A stretch of DNA of 64,000 nucleotides from Symsagittifera roscoffensis. Taxonomy: Eukaryota > Xenacoelomorpha > Acoela > Convolutidae. The position numbers were made by a program, and so were the translations under genes. Where the stretch lies: the NCBI RefSeq assembly GCF_963678635.1, contig NC_087071.1, forward strand, positions 6,649,624 to 6,713,623, read 5' to 3'. The notes below the pieces were generated by a model. That model worked only from the letters and a program-made list of their open reading frames with translations, searched no databases and had not been told where the DNA came from. The stretch's first letter is position 1. Each line of letters begins with the position of its first letter. Positions 9,205 through 23,600 of the stretch are shown in pieces.

Positions 9205-11392
9205 GGGGTAAGCTATTTTTCATCAAAGAAAGATTAGAAAAGATAGCTAGTAGGAAGACAAAATAGTTGCGAGAAACTATGAGCTCTATATCCTAGCTTA
9301 TAAGTAGTGCGTTCTGAATAGTTATGCGTGGATTCGCCTCATACGTGAGTAGTTTCATTTATGAATCTCATTACAACTCACCTGGATAGAATCTATGATG
9401 CCAAAAACCTAATCGTTTGCAAATTGGTTTGCAATGAGATTTTTATATTTTAAATACTCGAATTGACACTTTAGGGTTTTAAAAAAAGTTCAAGAAAGTG
9501 TGATCGAACTTTCATTCCGTTGCCCATTTAAATGAAGACAATTTGGAAACCTTTTTAACTGATTCTCTTATATGAAAGCAAACTAAACCAGATTATGAGT
9601 TTGCTTCTTTCGGCAATATACAAGTTGATACATTTTGAATCTTCAAAAAATCTTTAATCGATTTTTTAAGCTTGTACTCTGATACCGGTGTTTTTCTCTT
9701 TCAAACTTAAGTTAAATTTTAAAAATTGATGTCTATACCACGGAATATTTTCTCTTCTATATTGGCAATCTGTTTTTTAAACAGCAAAATTTCTCTGAAG
9801 TCTCGCAGCAGTTTAAAATAAAATCATTGTAGACGTACGGAAATTAATGCTGGCTTCTAATTCTTCGGCAGTACTTCGATTTGTTTTCAATTTGAGAATG
9901 TTCAAGAGACAATGCATGGAGTGAAAAATCTTGTCTAGATCGTGAGTCTGTCTTCAGTTTTGTTTTTAGGAAAAGCCTAAAAGTTTGATTAAGCTCGTAT
10001 GTGAAATCTCGCGGCTGAATTTTTGAAGTTTGAATATTAGCTGTTTTTGTTATAACGAAGGGAAACTCGACTATCGAGTAGCAAAAGTGGGAAGATAACA
10101 AAAAAGGAGTGAATGAATTTTGTTTTAAAAAGTGAATTTTTTTCACAGTAGAAAAAAGAAATACTGATCCAATTTACCTCGAATTATTTCTAATTTTTAT
10201 CAGAAAAGCATTCCAAAATTAATCTGTTAACGTCAGTTGCCTGTTTTTATGTATTTTTCAGTAGTGTTTTTTAAACTATTATAAATAATAAGTTAAGCTA
10301 TCATTTAAATGTCGAATAACTGCTTACACATATTCCATATATGCTTTTATTGAAATTCAGAACAAAACGGTGAAATTGAGCCCTTTTTATGCTCAATTTG
10401 TTGACATTCAGAATAAGAAAAGGGCATGCTCAACTTTGCGCCAAAATAGCAAAAATCTGGAATTTTTGGGATAAGAATCAAAACTATGGCCAAATTATTA
10501 AACACAGTGCAAAAACACAGTGGAAAAACTCTGAATAAAGTCAATCTAAAGACACTGCCTCGAAATTATACATCAAATAATCTCGAAATTATACATCAAA
10601 TCTTATCAAAGTTATTAGCCAACGAGCCCACCTTACCAAAATTTCCAAAAAAGAGGCAGTTTACCCCTCAATCTCAAAAGTTTTGACAGATAACAATAAA
10701 AACAGGTTATATTAGTATTGCTAAATTACTATGATGACGATTCATCTAACAATACTGATTTTGGCTCGATTCCTTGAGTATTACATAATTTATTAGCATA
10801 CGAGCCTACTTTGTCAAAATTGACTAAAAATGACTAGTTCAGCTTTAAAAAAAAATTCACTCCCGACCGGAGATTCTTAGGGAAGCTAAAATATATCAAA
10901 TGAAGCTTTCACTAATGTGCAAACACTGGCTGCAAACGAATGAAATACAAAAACACAAATTTCATGTAAGATAACAAATCTAAGAAATTATTTAACTTCA
11001 GATATCTCAAACCTAAAATTAAAAAAATAATAACACTAGAAAGTTAATATCACTCTACTAAGAAGAAGTAGCTAGACTTACTATAATACATTTAAAACGT
11101 CTTTTCAGGCTCAAAGTATATCTTAAAAAATGTTGACTCTGATCTAATTTTTAGCCTATTTTTTTTTGAAAAATTTAGAAACCTTGACTGAAAAATATTC
11201 AGGAGACAAAACTTGGATTGTGAGAAACCTCCGCTACACTTCAGGTTTTCACTCAAAACTAAATCACACAAAACCATCACCTTCATTGAAAAATCAAAAT
11301 CTAGGAATTTGTTTCGAGTAAAAAATTTTTGAGGCCTGTTTTAAGAACATTAAAAATTCATAAATAAATCGAGAGCAAATATAACTAAACAG
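9205..11392. other. AT-rich DNA without a recognisable gene
   Basis: No frame stands out. An 81-codon-scale frame at 10486-10686 includes a short internal duplication (CTCGAAATTATACATCAAAT twice at about 10560-10600) and has no known motif. Parts of 10.9-11.3 kb resemble the dispersed repeat that borders the satellite (TATATCTTAAA stretches). Confidence 0.4.
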
Positions 11393-11775
11393 CACTTCAA
11401 AGCTCTGAATAACAAACTTGCAAACAGCTAAATATTATGCCAGAAAATAATAAATATAAAAAATACAAATAATTTTTCTCTCTATTTGTTTCGAAATAGT
11501 AAAAAAACTGACTCAATTTGACACATCTTCAAATTATCCACAAATAAATCAGGCATCAAACCAAAGTTATCTAGCCGTCAAAAGAGTATAATCTAATTAA
11601 TTTCAAGCAAAATTTTGTTAGCTCAATTTTTCTGAAAATAATTTAATTTTTTAGTTCGAGTAGGAAAACGAAAACAAATTGCAAATATCACAGACCAAAA
11701 ACTAAATTACAATTTTTTTAAATTTGAGAGTTTTGTGTGCTAATATTGGTTCATTTGATCCCCTAAAGCAGTCAT
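11393..11775 (+). repeat. Satellite-bordering repeat, inverted partner at 35.45-35.83 kb
   Basis: Landmarks such as AGCTAAATATTATGCCAGAA, ATCAGGCATCAAACCAAAG, ATCTAGCCGTCAAAAGAGTA and GGTTCATTTGATCCCCTAAA are found in reverse complement at 35452-35829. Similarity is high, with few differences. Near its right end it contains GAAAACAAATTGCAAATATC and CACAGACCAAAAACTAAATT, close to the satellite monomer segment CAAATTGCAAGTCTCACAGG. Confidence 0.8.
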
Positions 11776-11782
11776 AATTGAA

Positions 11783-12400
11783 AACACATTGTATGATTTG
11801 AGTTTTTTGTCTCCCGCTTTTTTTTTCAATTTGAGAGTTAAATCTTTTTGTTCTATTAAGTAGGTTAAAATCCAGATCAAGTTTAACTGCCTCGGGATTT
11901 TTGATTTTATTCTTCGAACCAGTCTTTTTCTTCAAACCAGCCTTTTTTTCCTTATTTTCCAGCCTGTTGCATACAAAAAACGTAGGCTAGTCCAGCTTGA
12001 TCTGATTTCCAGCCTGTTGCATAAAAAAAAGTATCTCTATGCTGAGATTTTTTAAAGGACTACATTCTTTTTCATGAAAAGCCTCTATTTGTGAAAAAAC
12101 ATTTCGCTGCAAATCAAAATAGAGAAGCAGCAATTTCCTCGATTAGATCAAATTTTACGAAATGACATTTTTTCAAATTAAAAAAAAATAGCAACTCTCC
12201 AGTAATGAAATGTAAGTTGAAATTTTATATACTAGAAAAGTTTCTTTTTCACCCAATCTGTATCTCAAAACAAAAAAAAACAATTAGCAAGAACTTGAGA
12301 AAAATTAGTGAAAGAACATCAGCTTGTCCAGAATTATACAATTTTCAGTCTTATTTATTTGGAAAAAAAACCAATCCAAGCTCGCCAAAAAATTTGATAC
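11783..12400 (+). repeat. Satellite-bordering repeat, direct partner at 36.53-37.02 kb
   Basis: Shared landmarks in the same order at both sites: ACACATTGTATGATTTGAG (ACACATTGTATGTTTTGAG in the partner), TTATTCTTCGAACCAGTC, GTAGGCTAGTCCAGCTTGAT, CCAATCTGTATCTCAAAAC and CCAATCCAAGCTCG. The left copy has an extra stretch (about 12110-12240) missing on the right. Small open frames in it are not conserved. Confidence 0.75.
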
Positions 12401-12572
12401 AAATTTCAGCAAAACTTTAGGCTTTGGCTCAAAATTAAATCAAAGAAATTCAGCAAGTCAGCAAGGTCTGTACACAAAGCATACATCTCTCAATGTTCAG
12501 AAAGTGTTGTTACACAATCTTTAATTCAAGTTAGGGACACACCACTGACCTAGAAAACTTTCAAAAAAATAA

Positions 12573-12772
12573 TTAGGAAATGAGAAGAAAAACGAAAAAA
12601 AAATTCATACAGTTTTTCTCATTTGTTTTCGAAAATACTCGAAAACAGGCTCCAATCCGAAAAATTTTCCTGAAAATTTTCAAGACTAATTCAAGCATAA
12701 ACCAAGGTGATCTAGTCATCAAAAAACTGCAATCATATATAATTATGCCGAACTTTGTCAGCTCATTTCTTA
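12573..12772. repeat. Junction piece leading into the satellite
   Basis: This stretch (CTCATTTGTTTTCGAAAATA, then ATAAACCAAGGTGATCTAGT and TTTGTCAGCTCATTTCTTA) is a diverged second copy of part of the 11.47-11.65 kb repeat (AAACCAAAGTTATCTAGCCG, TTGTTAGCTCAATTTTT). It runs directly into the first satellite monomer at about 12773. Confidence 0.55.
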
Positions 12773-15700
12773 TGACCACAACTGTTTTTTTTGTTTTAGA
12801 AGGAAAAAAAACAAATTGCAAGTCTCACAGGCCAGAGACTGAAATACCAAAAAAAATCTCTTTTTGATTTTTTTTGCTCATTTAGATTCAGATGCTTTCT
12901 TTGAGCAGTTTCATCCAATCATACAGAATCTAAGTATTCCGGTATCTAATAATACGATGAAAAAAACGAAGATTGCAAGCAGGTCTTGATTGATCTAATT
13001 TTCTAACCTCTTTCATAGAAAAGAAACTGAATACAACTCCAACACTTAGTTGACCACAACGGTTTTTTTGTTTAAGTAAGAAAAAAAATCAAATTGCAAG
13101 TGTCACAGGCCAGAGATTGAATTACCAAAAAAAAGGTCATTTTAATTTTTTGTTTGCCAATTTAGATTCAGATGTTTTCCTTGAGCAGGTTCAACAATCA
13201 TAAATAATCTAAGTATTCCGGTTTCTAATAATACGATGAAAAAAACAAAGATTGCAAGCAGGTCTTGATTGATCTAGTTTTTTAACCTCTTTCATATAAA
13301 AAAACTGAATATAATTCCAAAACTTAGATGACCAAGACTGTTTTTTTTTGTTCTAGTAGGGAAAAAAACAAAATGCAAGTCTCACAGGCCAGAGACTGAA
13401 TTACCAAAAAATGTCATTTTAAATTTTTTTGATTTAGATTCAGATGGTTTCCTTGGGCAGTTTCATCCAATCATACAGAATCTAAGTATTCGGGTTTCTA
13501 ATAATACGTTGAAAAAAAAACGAAGATTGCAAGCAGGTCTTGATTGATCTAGTTTTTTAACCTCTTTCATAGAAAAGAAACTCAACACAACTCCAAAACT
13601 TAGATGACCACAACTGCTTTTTTTGTTCTAGTAGGAAAAAAAAAACAAATTGCAAGTCTCACAAGCCAGAGACTGAATTAACAAAAAATGTCATTTTGAT
13701 TTTTTTTTGCTTATTTAGATTCAGATGGTTTCCTTGATCAGTTTCATCTAATCATATAGAATCTAAGTATTCCGGTTTCTAATAATAGGATGAAAAAAAA
13801 ACAAAGATTGCAAGCAGGTCTTGATTGATCTAGTTTTTTAACCTCTTTCATAGAAAAGAAACTGAAAACAACTCCAAAACTTAGATGACCACAACTGTTT
13901 TTTTTTTGTTTTAGTAGGGAAAAAAAACAAAGTGCAAGTCTCACAAGCCAGAGACTGAATTACCAAAAAAAAGTCATTTGAATTTTTTTTGCTAATTTAG
14001 ATTCAAATGGTTTCCTTGAGCAGGTTCAACAATCATACAGAATCTAAGTATTCCGGTTTCTAATAATACGATTTAAAAAACGAAGATTGCAAGCAGGTCT
14101 TGATTGATCTAGTTTTTTAACCTCTTTCATAGAAAAGTAACTGAATACAATTCTAAAATTTAGATGACCACAACTGTTTTCTTTTTTTAAGTAAGAAAAA
14201 AAACCAATTGCAAATTTCACAGGCCAGAGACTGAATTATTTGAAAAAATCTTTTTAATTTGTTTTTTTTTTGCTAATTTAGATTCAGATGGTTTCCTTGA
14301 GCAGATTCAACAACCATACAGAGTCTAAGTATTCCGGTTTCTAACAAAACGATGAAAAAAATCAAAGATTGCAAGCAGGTCTTGATTGATGTAGTTTCTT
14401 AACCTCTTTCATAGAAAAGAAACTGAATACAACTACAAAACTTAGATAACCACAACTGTTTGTTTTTGTTTTAGTAGGGAAAAAAACAAAGTGCAAGTCT
14501 CACAAGCCAGAGACTGAATTACCAAAAAATTTCACTTTGAATTTTTTTGCTTTTTGCTAATTTAGCTTCAAATGGTTTCCTTGAGCAGGTTCAACAATCA
14601 TACAGAATCTAAGTATTCCGGTTTCTAATAAAACGATTTAAAAAATCAAAGATTGCAAGCAGGTCTTGATTGCTCTAGTTTTTTAACCTCTTTCATAGAA
14701 AAGAAACTGGATACAACTCTAAAATTTAGATGACCACAACTGTTTTCTTTTTTTAAGTAAGAAAAAAAACCAATTGCAAATTTCACAGGCCAGAGACTGA
14801 ATTATTTGAAAAAATCTTTTTAATTTGTTTTTTTTTGCTAATTTAGATTCAGATGGTTTCCTTGAGCAGGTTCAACAACCATACAGAGTCTAAGTATTCC
14901 GGTTTCTAACAAAACGATGAAAAAAATCAAAGATTGCAAGCAGGTCTTGATTGATGTAGTTTCTTAACCTCTTTCATAGAAAAGAAACTGAATACAACTA
15001 CAAAACTTAGATGACCACAACTGCTTTTTTTGTTCTAGTAGGAAAAAAAAACAAATTGCAAGTCTCACAAGCCAGAGACTGAATTAACAAAAAATGTCAC
15101 TTTGATTAATTTTTTGCTTATTTAGATTCAGATGGTTTCCTTGATCAGTTTCATCTAATCATATAGAATCTAAGTATTCCGGTTTCTAATAATAGGATGA
15201 AAAAAACGAAGATTGCAAGCAGGTCTTGATTGATCTAGTTTTTTAACCTCTTTCATAGAAAAGAAACTGAATACAACTCCAAAACTTAGATGACCACAAC
15301 TGTTTTTTTTTGTTTTAGTAGGGAAAAAAAACAAAGTGCAAGTCTCACAAGCCAGAGACAGAATTACCAAAAAAAAGTCATTTTGAATTTTTTTTGCTAA
15401 TTTAGATTCAAATGGTTTCCTTGAGCAGGTTCAACAATCATACAGAATCTAAGTATTCCGGTTTCTAATAATACGATTTAAAAAACGAAGATTGCAAGCA
15501 GGTCTTGATTGATCTAGTTTTTTAACCTTTTTCATAGAAAAGTAACTGAATATAACCTCTAAAATTTAGATGACCACAACTGTTTTCTTTTTTTTTAAGT
15601 AAGAAAAAAAACCAATTGCAAATTTCACAGGCCAGAGACTGAATTATTTGAAAAAATCTTTTTAATTTGTTTTTTTTTGCTAATTTAGATTCAGATGGTT

Positions 15701-17699
15701 TCCTTGAGCAGGTTCAACAACCATACAGAGTCTAAGTATTCCGGTTTCTAACAAAACGATGAAAAAAATCAAAGATTGCAAGCAGGTCTTGATTGATGTA
15801 GTTTCTTAACCACTTTCATAGAAAAGAAACTGAATACAACTACAAAACTTAGATGACCACAACTGTTTGTTTTTGTTTTAGTAGGGAAAAAAACAAAGTG
15901 CAAGTCTCACAAGCCAGAGACTGAATTACCAAAAAAATTTCACCTTGAATTTTTTTGCTTTTTGCTAATTTAGCTTCAAATGGTTTCCTTGAGCAGGTTC
16001 AACAATCATACAGAATCTAAGTATTCCGGTTTCTAACAAAACGATGAAAAAAATCAAAGACTGCAAGCAGGTCTTGATTGATGTAGTTTCTTAACCTCTT
16101 CATAGAAAAGAAACTGAATACAACTACAAAACTTAGATGACCACAACTGTTTGTTTTTGTTTTAGTAGGGAAAAAAACAAAGTGCAAGTCTCACAAGCCA
16201 GAGACTGAATTACCAAAAATATTTCACTATGAATTTTTTTGCTTTTTGCTAATTTAGCTTCAAATGGTTTCCTTGAGCAGGTTCAGCAATCATACAGAAT
16301 CTAAGTATTCCGGTTTCTTATAAAACGATTAAAAAAATCAAAGATTGCAAGCAGGTCTTGATTGCTCTAGTTTTTTAACCTCTTTCATAGAAAAGAAACT
16401 GAATACAACTCCAAAACTTAGATAATCACAACTGTTTTCTTTTTTTAAGTAAGAAAAAAAAACAAATTGGAAGTATCACAGGCCAGAGACTGAACTACCA
16501 AAAAAGTCAATTTAATTTTTTTTTTGTCTAATTTAGATTCAGATGGTTTCCTTGAGCAGGTTCAACAATCATACAGAATCTAAGTATTCCGGTTTCTAAT
16601 AAAACGATGAAAAAAAAACAAAGACTGCAAGCAGGTCATGATTGATCTAGTTTTTTAACCTCGCTCATAGAAAAAAAACCGAATAAAATTCCAAAATTTA
16701 GATGACCACATTTGTTTTTTTATTTAAATAAGAAAAAAAAAACAAATTGCAAGTCTCAAAGGCCAGAGACTGAATTACCGAAAAAATCATTTTAATTTTT
16801 TTTTGCTAATTTAGATTCAGATGGTTTACTTGAAGGTTCAACAATCATACATAATCTAAGTATTCCGGTTTCTAATACTAGGATGAAAAAAAAAGATTGC
16901 AAGCAGGTCTTGATTGATCTCGTTTTTCAACCTCTTTCATAGAAAAAAAACTGAATACAATTCCAAAACTTAGATGACCACAACTGTTTTTTTTGCTTAA
17001 GTAGGAAAAAAATTTAAGTGCAAGTCTCACAGGCCAGAGACTGAACTACCAAAAAAATGTCAATTCAATTTTTTTGCTAATTCAGATTCAGATGGTTTCC
17101 TTGAGAAGTTTCAACAATCATACAGAATCTAAGTATTCCGGTTTCTAACAGTACGATGAAAAAAAACAAAGATTGCCAGCAGGTCTTGATTGACCTAGTT
17201 TTTTAACCTCTTTTGTAGAAAAGAAACTGAATACAACTCCAAAACTTAGATGACCACAACTGTTTTTTTTTGTTCTAGTAGGAAAAAGACAAATTGCAAG
17301 TCTCACAAGCCAGAGACTGAATTAACAAAAAATGTTATTTTGAATTTTTTTTGCTTATTTAGATTCAGATGGTTTCTTTGAGCAGTTTCATCCAATCATA
17401 CAGAATCTAAGTATTCCGGTTTCTAATAATACGATGAAAAAAAAACAATTATTGCAAGCAGGTCTTGATTGATCTAGTTTTTCAGTCTCTTTCATAGAAA
17501 AGAAACTGAGTACAACTCCAAAACTTAGACGACCACAACTGTTTTCTTTTTTTTTGAGTAAGAAAAAATACAAATTGCAAGTGTCACAGGCCAGAGACTG
17601 AATTACCAAAAAAGTCATTTTAATTTGTTTTTTTTTTTGCTGAATTAGATTTAGATGGTTTCCTTGAGCAGGTTCAACAACCATACAGAATCTAAGTAT

Positions 17700-20600
17700 T
17701 CCGTTTCTAACAATACGATGAAAAAAAACAATGAGAGCAAGCAGGTCATGATTGATCTAGTTTTTTAACCTCTTTTATAGAAAAAAAACTGAATACAACT
17801 CCAAAACTTAGATGATCACAACTGTTTTCTTTTTGTAAGTAAGAAAAAAAAAACAAATTGCAGGTGTCACAGGCCAGAGACTGAATTACCAAAAAAGTCA
17901 TTTCAATTTGTTTTTTTTTGCTAAATTAGATTCAGATGGTTTCCTTACAGAATCTAAGTATACATACAGAATCTAAGTATTCCGCTTTCTAACAATACGA
18001 TGAAAAAAAAATCAAAGATTGCAAGCAGGTCTTGATTGATCTAGTTTTTTAACCTCTTTCATAGAAAAGAAACTGAATACAATTCCAAAACTTAGATGAT
18101 CACAACTGTTTTCTTTTTTTAAGTAAGAAAAAAAACAAATTGCAAGTGTCACAGGTTAGAGACTGAATTACCAAAAAAGACATTTTAATTGCGTTTTTTG
18201 CTAATTTAGAATCAGATGGTTTCCTTGAGCAGGTTCGAAACTCATACAGAACCTAAGTATTCCAGTTTCAAATAATACGATGAAAAAAAAACAATTAGAT
18301 CAAGCAGGTCATGATTGATCTAGTCTTTTAACCTCTTTTATAGAAAAGAAACTGAATACAACTCCAAAACTTAGATGATCACAACTGTTTTCTTTTTGTA
18401 AGTAAGAAAAAAACAAATTGCAGGTGTCACAGGCCAGAGACTGAATTACCAAAAAAGTCATTTCAATTTGTTTTTTTTTGCTAAATTAGATTCAGATGGT
18501 TTCCTTACAGAATCTAAAAATACATACAGAATCTAAGTATTCCGCTTTCTAACAATACGATGAAAAAAAATCAAAGATTGCAAGCAGGTCTTGATTGATC
18601 TAGTTTTTTAACCTCTTTCATAGAAAAGAAACTGAATACAACTCCAAAACTTAGATGACCATAAATGTTTTCTTTTTTTTTAAGTAAGAAAAAAAAACAA
18701 ATTGCAAGTGTCACAGGCCAGAGACTGAATTACCAGAAAAGTCATTTTAATTTCTTTTTTTTTTTGCTAATTTAGATTCAGATGGTTTCCTTGAGCAGTT
18801 TCAACAACCATACAGAATCTAAGTACTCCGGTTTCTAACAATATGATGAAAAAAAATCAAAGATTGCAAGCAGGTCTTGATTGCTCTAGTTTTTAAACTC
18901 TTTCATAGAAAAGAAACTGAATACAACTCCACAACTTAGATGACCACAACTGTTTTCTTTTTTTAAGTAAGAAAAAAAAACAAATTGCAAGTGTCACAGG
19001 CCAGAGACTAAATTATTTGAAGAAATCATTTTAATTTGTTTTTTTTTTGCTAATTTAGATTCAGATGGTTTCCTTGAGCAGGTTCAACAAAGATAAAGTA
19101 TCTAAGTATTCCGGTTTCTAACAATACGATGAAAAAATTCAAAGATTGCAAGCAGGTCTTGATTGATCTAGTTTTTTAACCTCTTTCATTGAAAAGAAAC
19201 TGAATACAACTCCACAACTTAGATGACCACAACTGTTTTCTTTTTTTTTTAAGTAAGAAAAAAAACAAATTGCAATTGTCAAAGGCCAGAGACTGAATTA
19301 CCAAAAAATTCATTTTAATTTGTTTTTTTTTGCTAATTTAGGTTCAGATGGCTTCCTTGAGCAGGTTCAACAATCATACAGAATCTAAGTATTCCGGTTT
19401 CTAATAGTACGATGAAAAAAAAAGAAAGATCGCAAGCAGGTCATGATCGATCTAGTTTTTTAACCTCGCACATAGAAAAAAACCGAATAAAGTTCCAAAA
19501 TTTAGATGACCATATTTGTTTTTTTTTTATTTAAATAAGAAAAAAAAACATATTGCAAGTCTCAAAGGCCAGAGACTGAATTAACGAAAAACCTCATTTT
19601 AATTTTTTTTGCTAATTTAGTTTCAGATGGTTTACTTGAGCAGGTTCAACAATCATACAGAATCTAAGTATTCCGGTTTCTAATACTACGATGAAAAAAA
19701 AAGATTGCAAGCAGGTCTTGATTGATCTCGTTTTTCAACCTCTTTCATAGAAAAGAAACTGAATACAATTCCAAAACTTAGATGACCACAACTGTTTTTT
19801 TTTGCTTAAGTTGGAAAAAAAAAAAAATTGCAATTGTCAAAGGCCAGAGACTGAATTACCAAAAAATTCATTTTAATTTGTTTTTTTTTTGCTAATTTAG
19901 GTTCAGATGGCTTCCTTGAGCAGGTTCAACAATCATACAGAATCTAAGTATTCCGGTTTCTAATAATACGATGAAAAAAAAACAAATATTGCAAGCAGGT
20001 CTTGATTGATCTAGTTTTTTAGTCTCTTTCATAGAAAAGAAACTGAGTACAACTCCAAAACTTAGACGACCACAACTGTTTTCTTTTTTTTTGAGTAAGA
20101 AAAAATACAAATTGCAAGTGTCACAGGCCAGAGACTGAATTACCAAAAAGTCATTTTAATTTGTTTTTTTTTGCTGAATTAGATTTAGATGGTTTCCTTG
20201 AGCAGGTTCAACAACCATACAGAATCTAAGTATTCCGCTTTCTAACAATACGATGAAAAAAAACAATGAGAGCAAGCAGGTCATGATTGATCTAGTTTTT
20301 TAACCTCTTTTATAGAAAAAAAACTGAATACAACTCCAAAACTTAGATGATCACAACTGTTTTCTTTTTGTAAGTAAGAAAAAAAAACAAATTGCAGGTG
20401 TCACAGGCCAGAGACTGAATTACCAAAAAAGTCATTTCAATTTGTTTTTTTTTTTTGCTAAATTAGATTCAGATGGTTTCCTTACAGAATCTAAGTATAC
20501 ATACAGAATCTAAGTATTCCGCTTTCTAACAATACGATGAAAAAAAAATCAAAGATTGCAAGCAGGTCTTGATTGATCTAGTTTTTTATTCTCTTTCATA

Positions 20601-23600
20601 GAAAAGAAACTGAATACAACTCCAAAACTTAGATGATCACAACTGTTTTCTTTTTTTAAGTAAGAAAAAAAAACAAATTGCAAGTGTCACAGGTTAGAGA
20701 CTGAATTACCAAAAAAGACATTTTAATTGCGTTTTTTTGCTAATTTAGAATCAGATGGTTTCCTTGAGCAGGTTCGAAACTCATACAGAACCTAAGTATT
20801 CCAGTTTCAAATAATACGATGAAAAAAAAACAATGAGATCAAGCAGGTCATGATTGATCTAGTTTTTTAACCTCTTTTATAGAAAAGAAACTGAATACAA
20901 CTCCAAAACTTAGATGATCACAACTGTTTTCTTTTTGTAAGTAAGAAAAAAAAACAAATTGCAGGTGTCACAGGCCAGAGACTGAATTACCAAAAAAGTC
21001 ACTTCAATTTGTTTTTTTTTTGCTAATTTAGGTTCAGATGGCTTCCTTGAGCAGGTTCAACAATCATACAGAATCTAAGTATTCCGGTTACTAATAATAC
21101 GATGAAAAAAAACAAATATTGCAAGCAGGTCTTGATTGATCTAGTTTTTTAGTCTCTTTCATAGAAAAGAAACTGAGTACAACTCCAAAACTTAGACGAC
21201 CACAACTGTTTTCTTTTTTTTTTGAGTAAGAAAAAATACAAATTGCAAGTGTCACAGGCCAGAGACTGAATTACCAAAAAGTCATTTTAATTTGTTTTTT
21301 TTTGCTGAATTAGATTTAGATGGTTTCCTTGAGCAGGTTCAACAACCATACAGAATCTAAGTATTCCGCTTTCTAACAATACGATGAAAAAAAACAATGA
21401 GAGCAAGCAGGTCATGATTGATCTAGTTTTTTAACCTCTTTTATAGAAAAAAAAACTGAATACAACTCCAAAACTTAGATGATCACAACTGTTTTCTTTT
21501 TGTAAGTAAGAAAAAAAAACAAATTGCAGGTGTCACAGGCCAGAGACTGAATTACCAAAAAAGTCATTTCAATTTGTTTTTTTTTTGCTAATTTAGGTTC
21601 AGATGGCTTCCTTGAGCAGGTTCAACAATCATACAGAATCTAAGTATTCCGGTTTCTAATAATACGATGAAAAAAAAACAAATATTGCAAGCAGGTCTTG
21701 ATTGATCTAGTTTTTTAGTCTCTTTCATAGAAAAGAAACTGAGTACAACTCCAAAACTTAGACGACCACAACTGTTTTCTTTTTTTTTGAGTAAGAAAAA
21801 ATACAAATTGCAAGTGTCACAGGCCAGAGACTGAATTACCAAAAAGTCATTTTAATTTGTTTTTTTTTGCTGAATTAGATTTAGATGGTTTCCTTGAGCA
21901 GGTTCAACAACCATACAGAATCTAAGTATTCCGGTTTCTAATAATACGATGAAAAAAAAACAAATATTGCAAGCAGGTCTTGATTGATCTAGTTTTTTAG
22001 TCTCTTTCATAGAAAAGAAACTGAGTACAACTCATAAACTTAGACGACCACAACTGTTTTCTTTTTTTTTGAGTAAGAAAAAATACAAATTGCAAGTGTC
22101 ACAGGCCAGAGACTGAATTACCAAAAAGTCATTTTAATTTGTTTTTTTTTGCTGAATTAGATTTAGATGGTTTCCTTGAGCAGGTTCAACAACCATACAG
22201 AATCTAAGTATTCCGCTTTCTAACAATACGATGAAAAAAAAACAATGAGAGCAAGCAGGTCATGATTGATCTAGTTTTTTAACCTCTTTTATAGAAAAAA
22301 AACTGAATACAACTCCAAAACTTAGATGATCACAACTGTTTTCTTTTTGTAAGTAAGAAAAAAAAAAAATTGCAGGTGTCACAGGCCAGAGACTGAATTA
22401 CCAAAAAAGTCATTTCAATTTGTTTTTTTTTGCTAAATTAGATTCAGATGGTTTCCTTACAGAATCTAAGTATACATACAGAATCTAAGTATTCCGCTTT
22501 CTAACAATACGATGAAAAAAAAATCAAAGATTGCAAGCAGGTCTTGATTGATCTAGTTTTTTAACCTCTTTCATAGAAAAGAAACTGAATACAACTCCAA
22601 AACTTAGATAATCACAACTGTTTTCTTTTTTTAAGTAAGAAAAAAAAAACAAATTGCAAGTGTCACAGGTTAGAGACTGAATTACCAAAAAAGACATTTT
22701 AATTGCGTTTTTTTGCTAATTTAGAATCAGATGGTTTCCTTGAGCAGGTTCGAAACTCATACAGAACCTAAGTATTCCAGTTTCAAATAATACGATGAAA
22801 AAAAACAATGAGATCAAGCAGGTCATGATTGATCTAGTTTTTTAACCTCTTTTATAGAAAAGAAACTGAATACAACTCCAAAACTTAGATGATCACAACT
22901 GTTTTCTTTTTGTAAGTAAGAAAAAAAAACAAATTGCAGGTGTCACAGGCCAGAGACTGAATTACCAAAAAAGTCACTTCAATTTGTTTTTTTTTGCTAA
23001 ATTAGATTCAGATGGTTTCCTTACAGAATCTAAGTATACATACAGAATCTAAGTATTCCGCTTTCTAACAATACGATGAAAAAAAATCAAAGATTGCAAG
23101 CAGGTCTTGATTGATCTAGTTTTTTAACCTCTTTCATAGAAAAGAAACTGAATACAACTCCAAAACTTTGATGACCATAAATGTTTTCTTTTTTTTAAGT
23201 AAGAAAAAAAACAAATTGCAAGTGTCACAGGCCAGAGACTGAATTACCAGAAAAGTCATTTTAATTTCTTTTTTTTTGCTAATTTAGATTCAGATGGTTT
23301 CCTTGAGCAGGTTCAACAACCATACAGAATCTAAGTACTCCGGTTTCTAACAATATGATGAAAAAAATCAAAGATTGCAAGCAGGTCTTGATTGCTCTAG
23401 TTTTTAAACTCTTTCATAGAAAAGAAACTGAATACAACTCCACAACTTAGATGACCACAACTGTTTTCTTTTTTTAAGTAAGAAAAAAAAACAAATTGCA
23501 AGTGTCACAGGCCAGAGACTAAATTACCAGAAAAGTCATTTTAATTTCTTTTTTTTTTGCTAATTTAGATTCAGATGGTTTCCTTGAGCAGGTTCAACAA

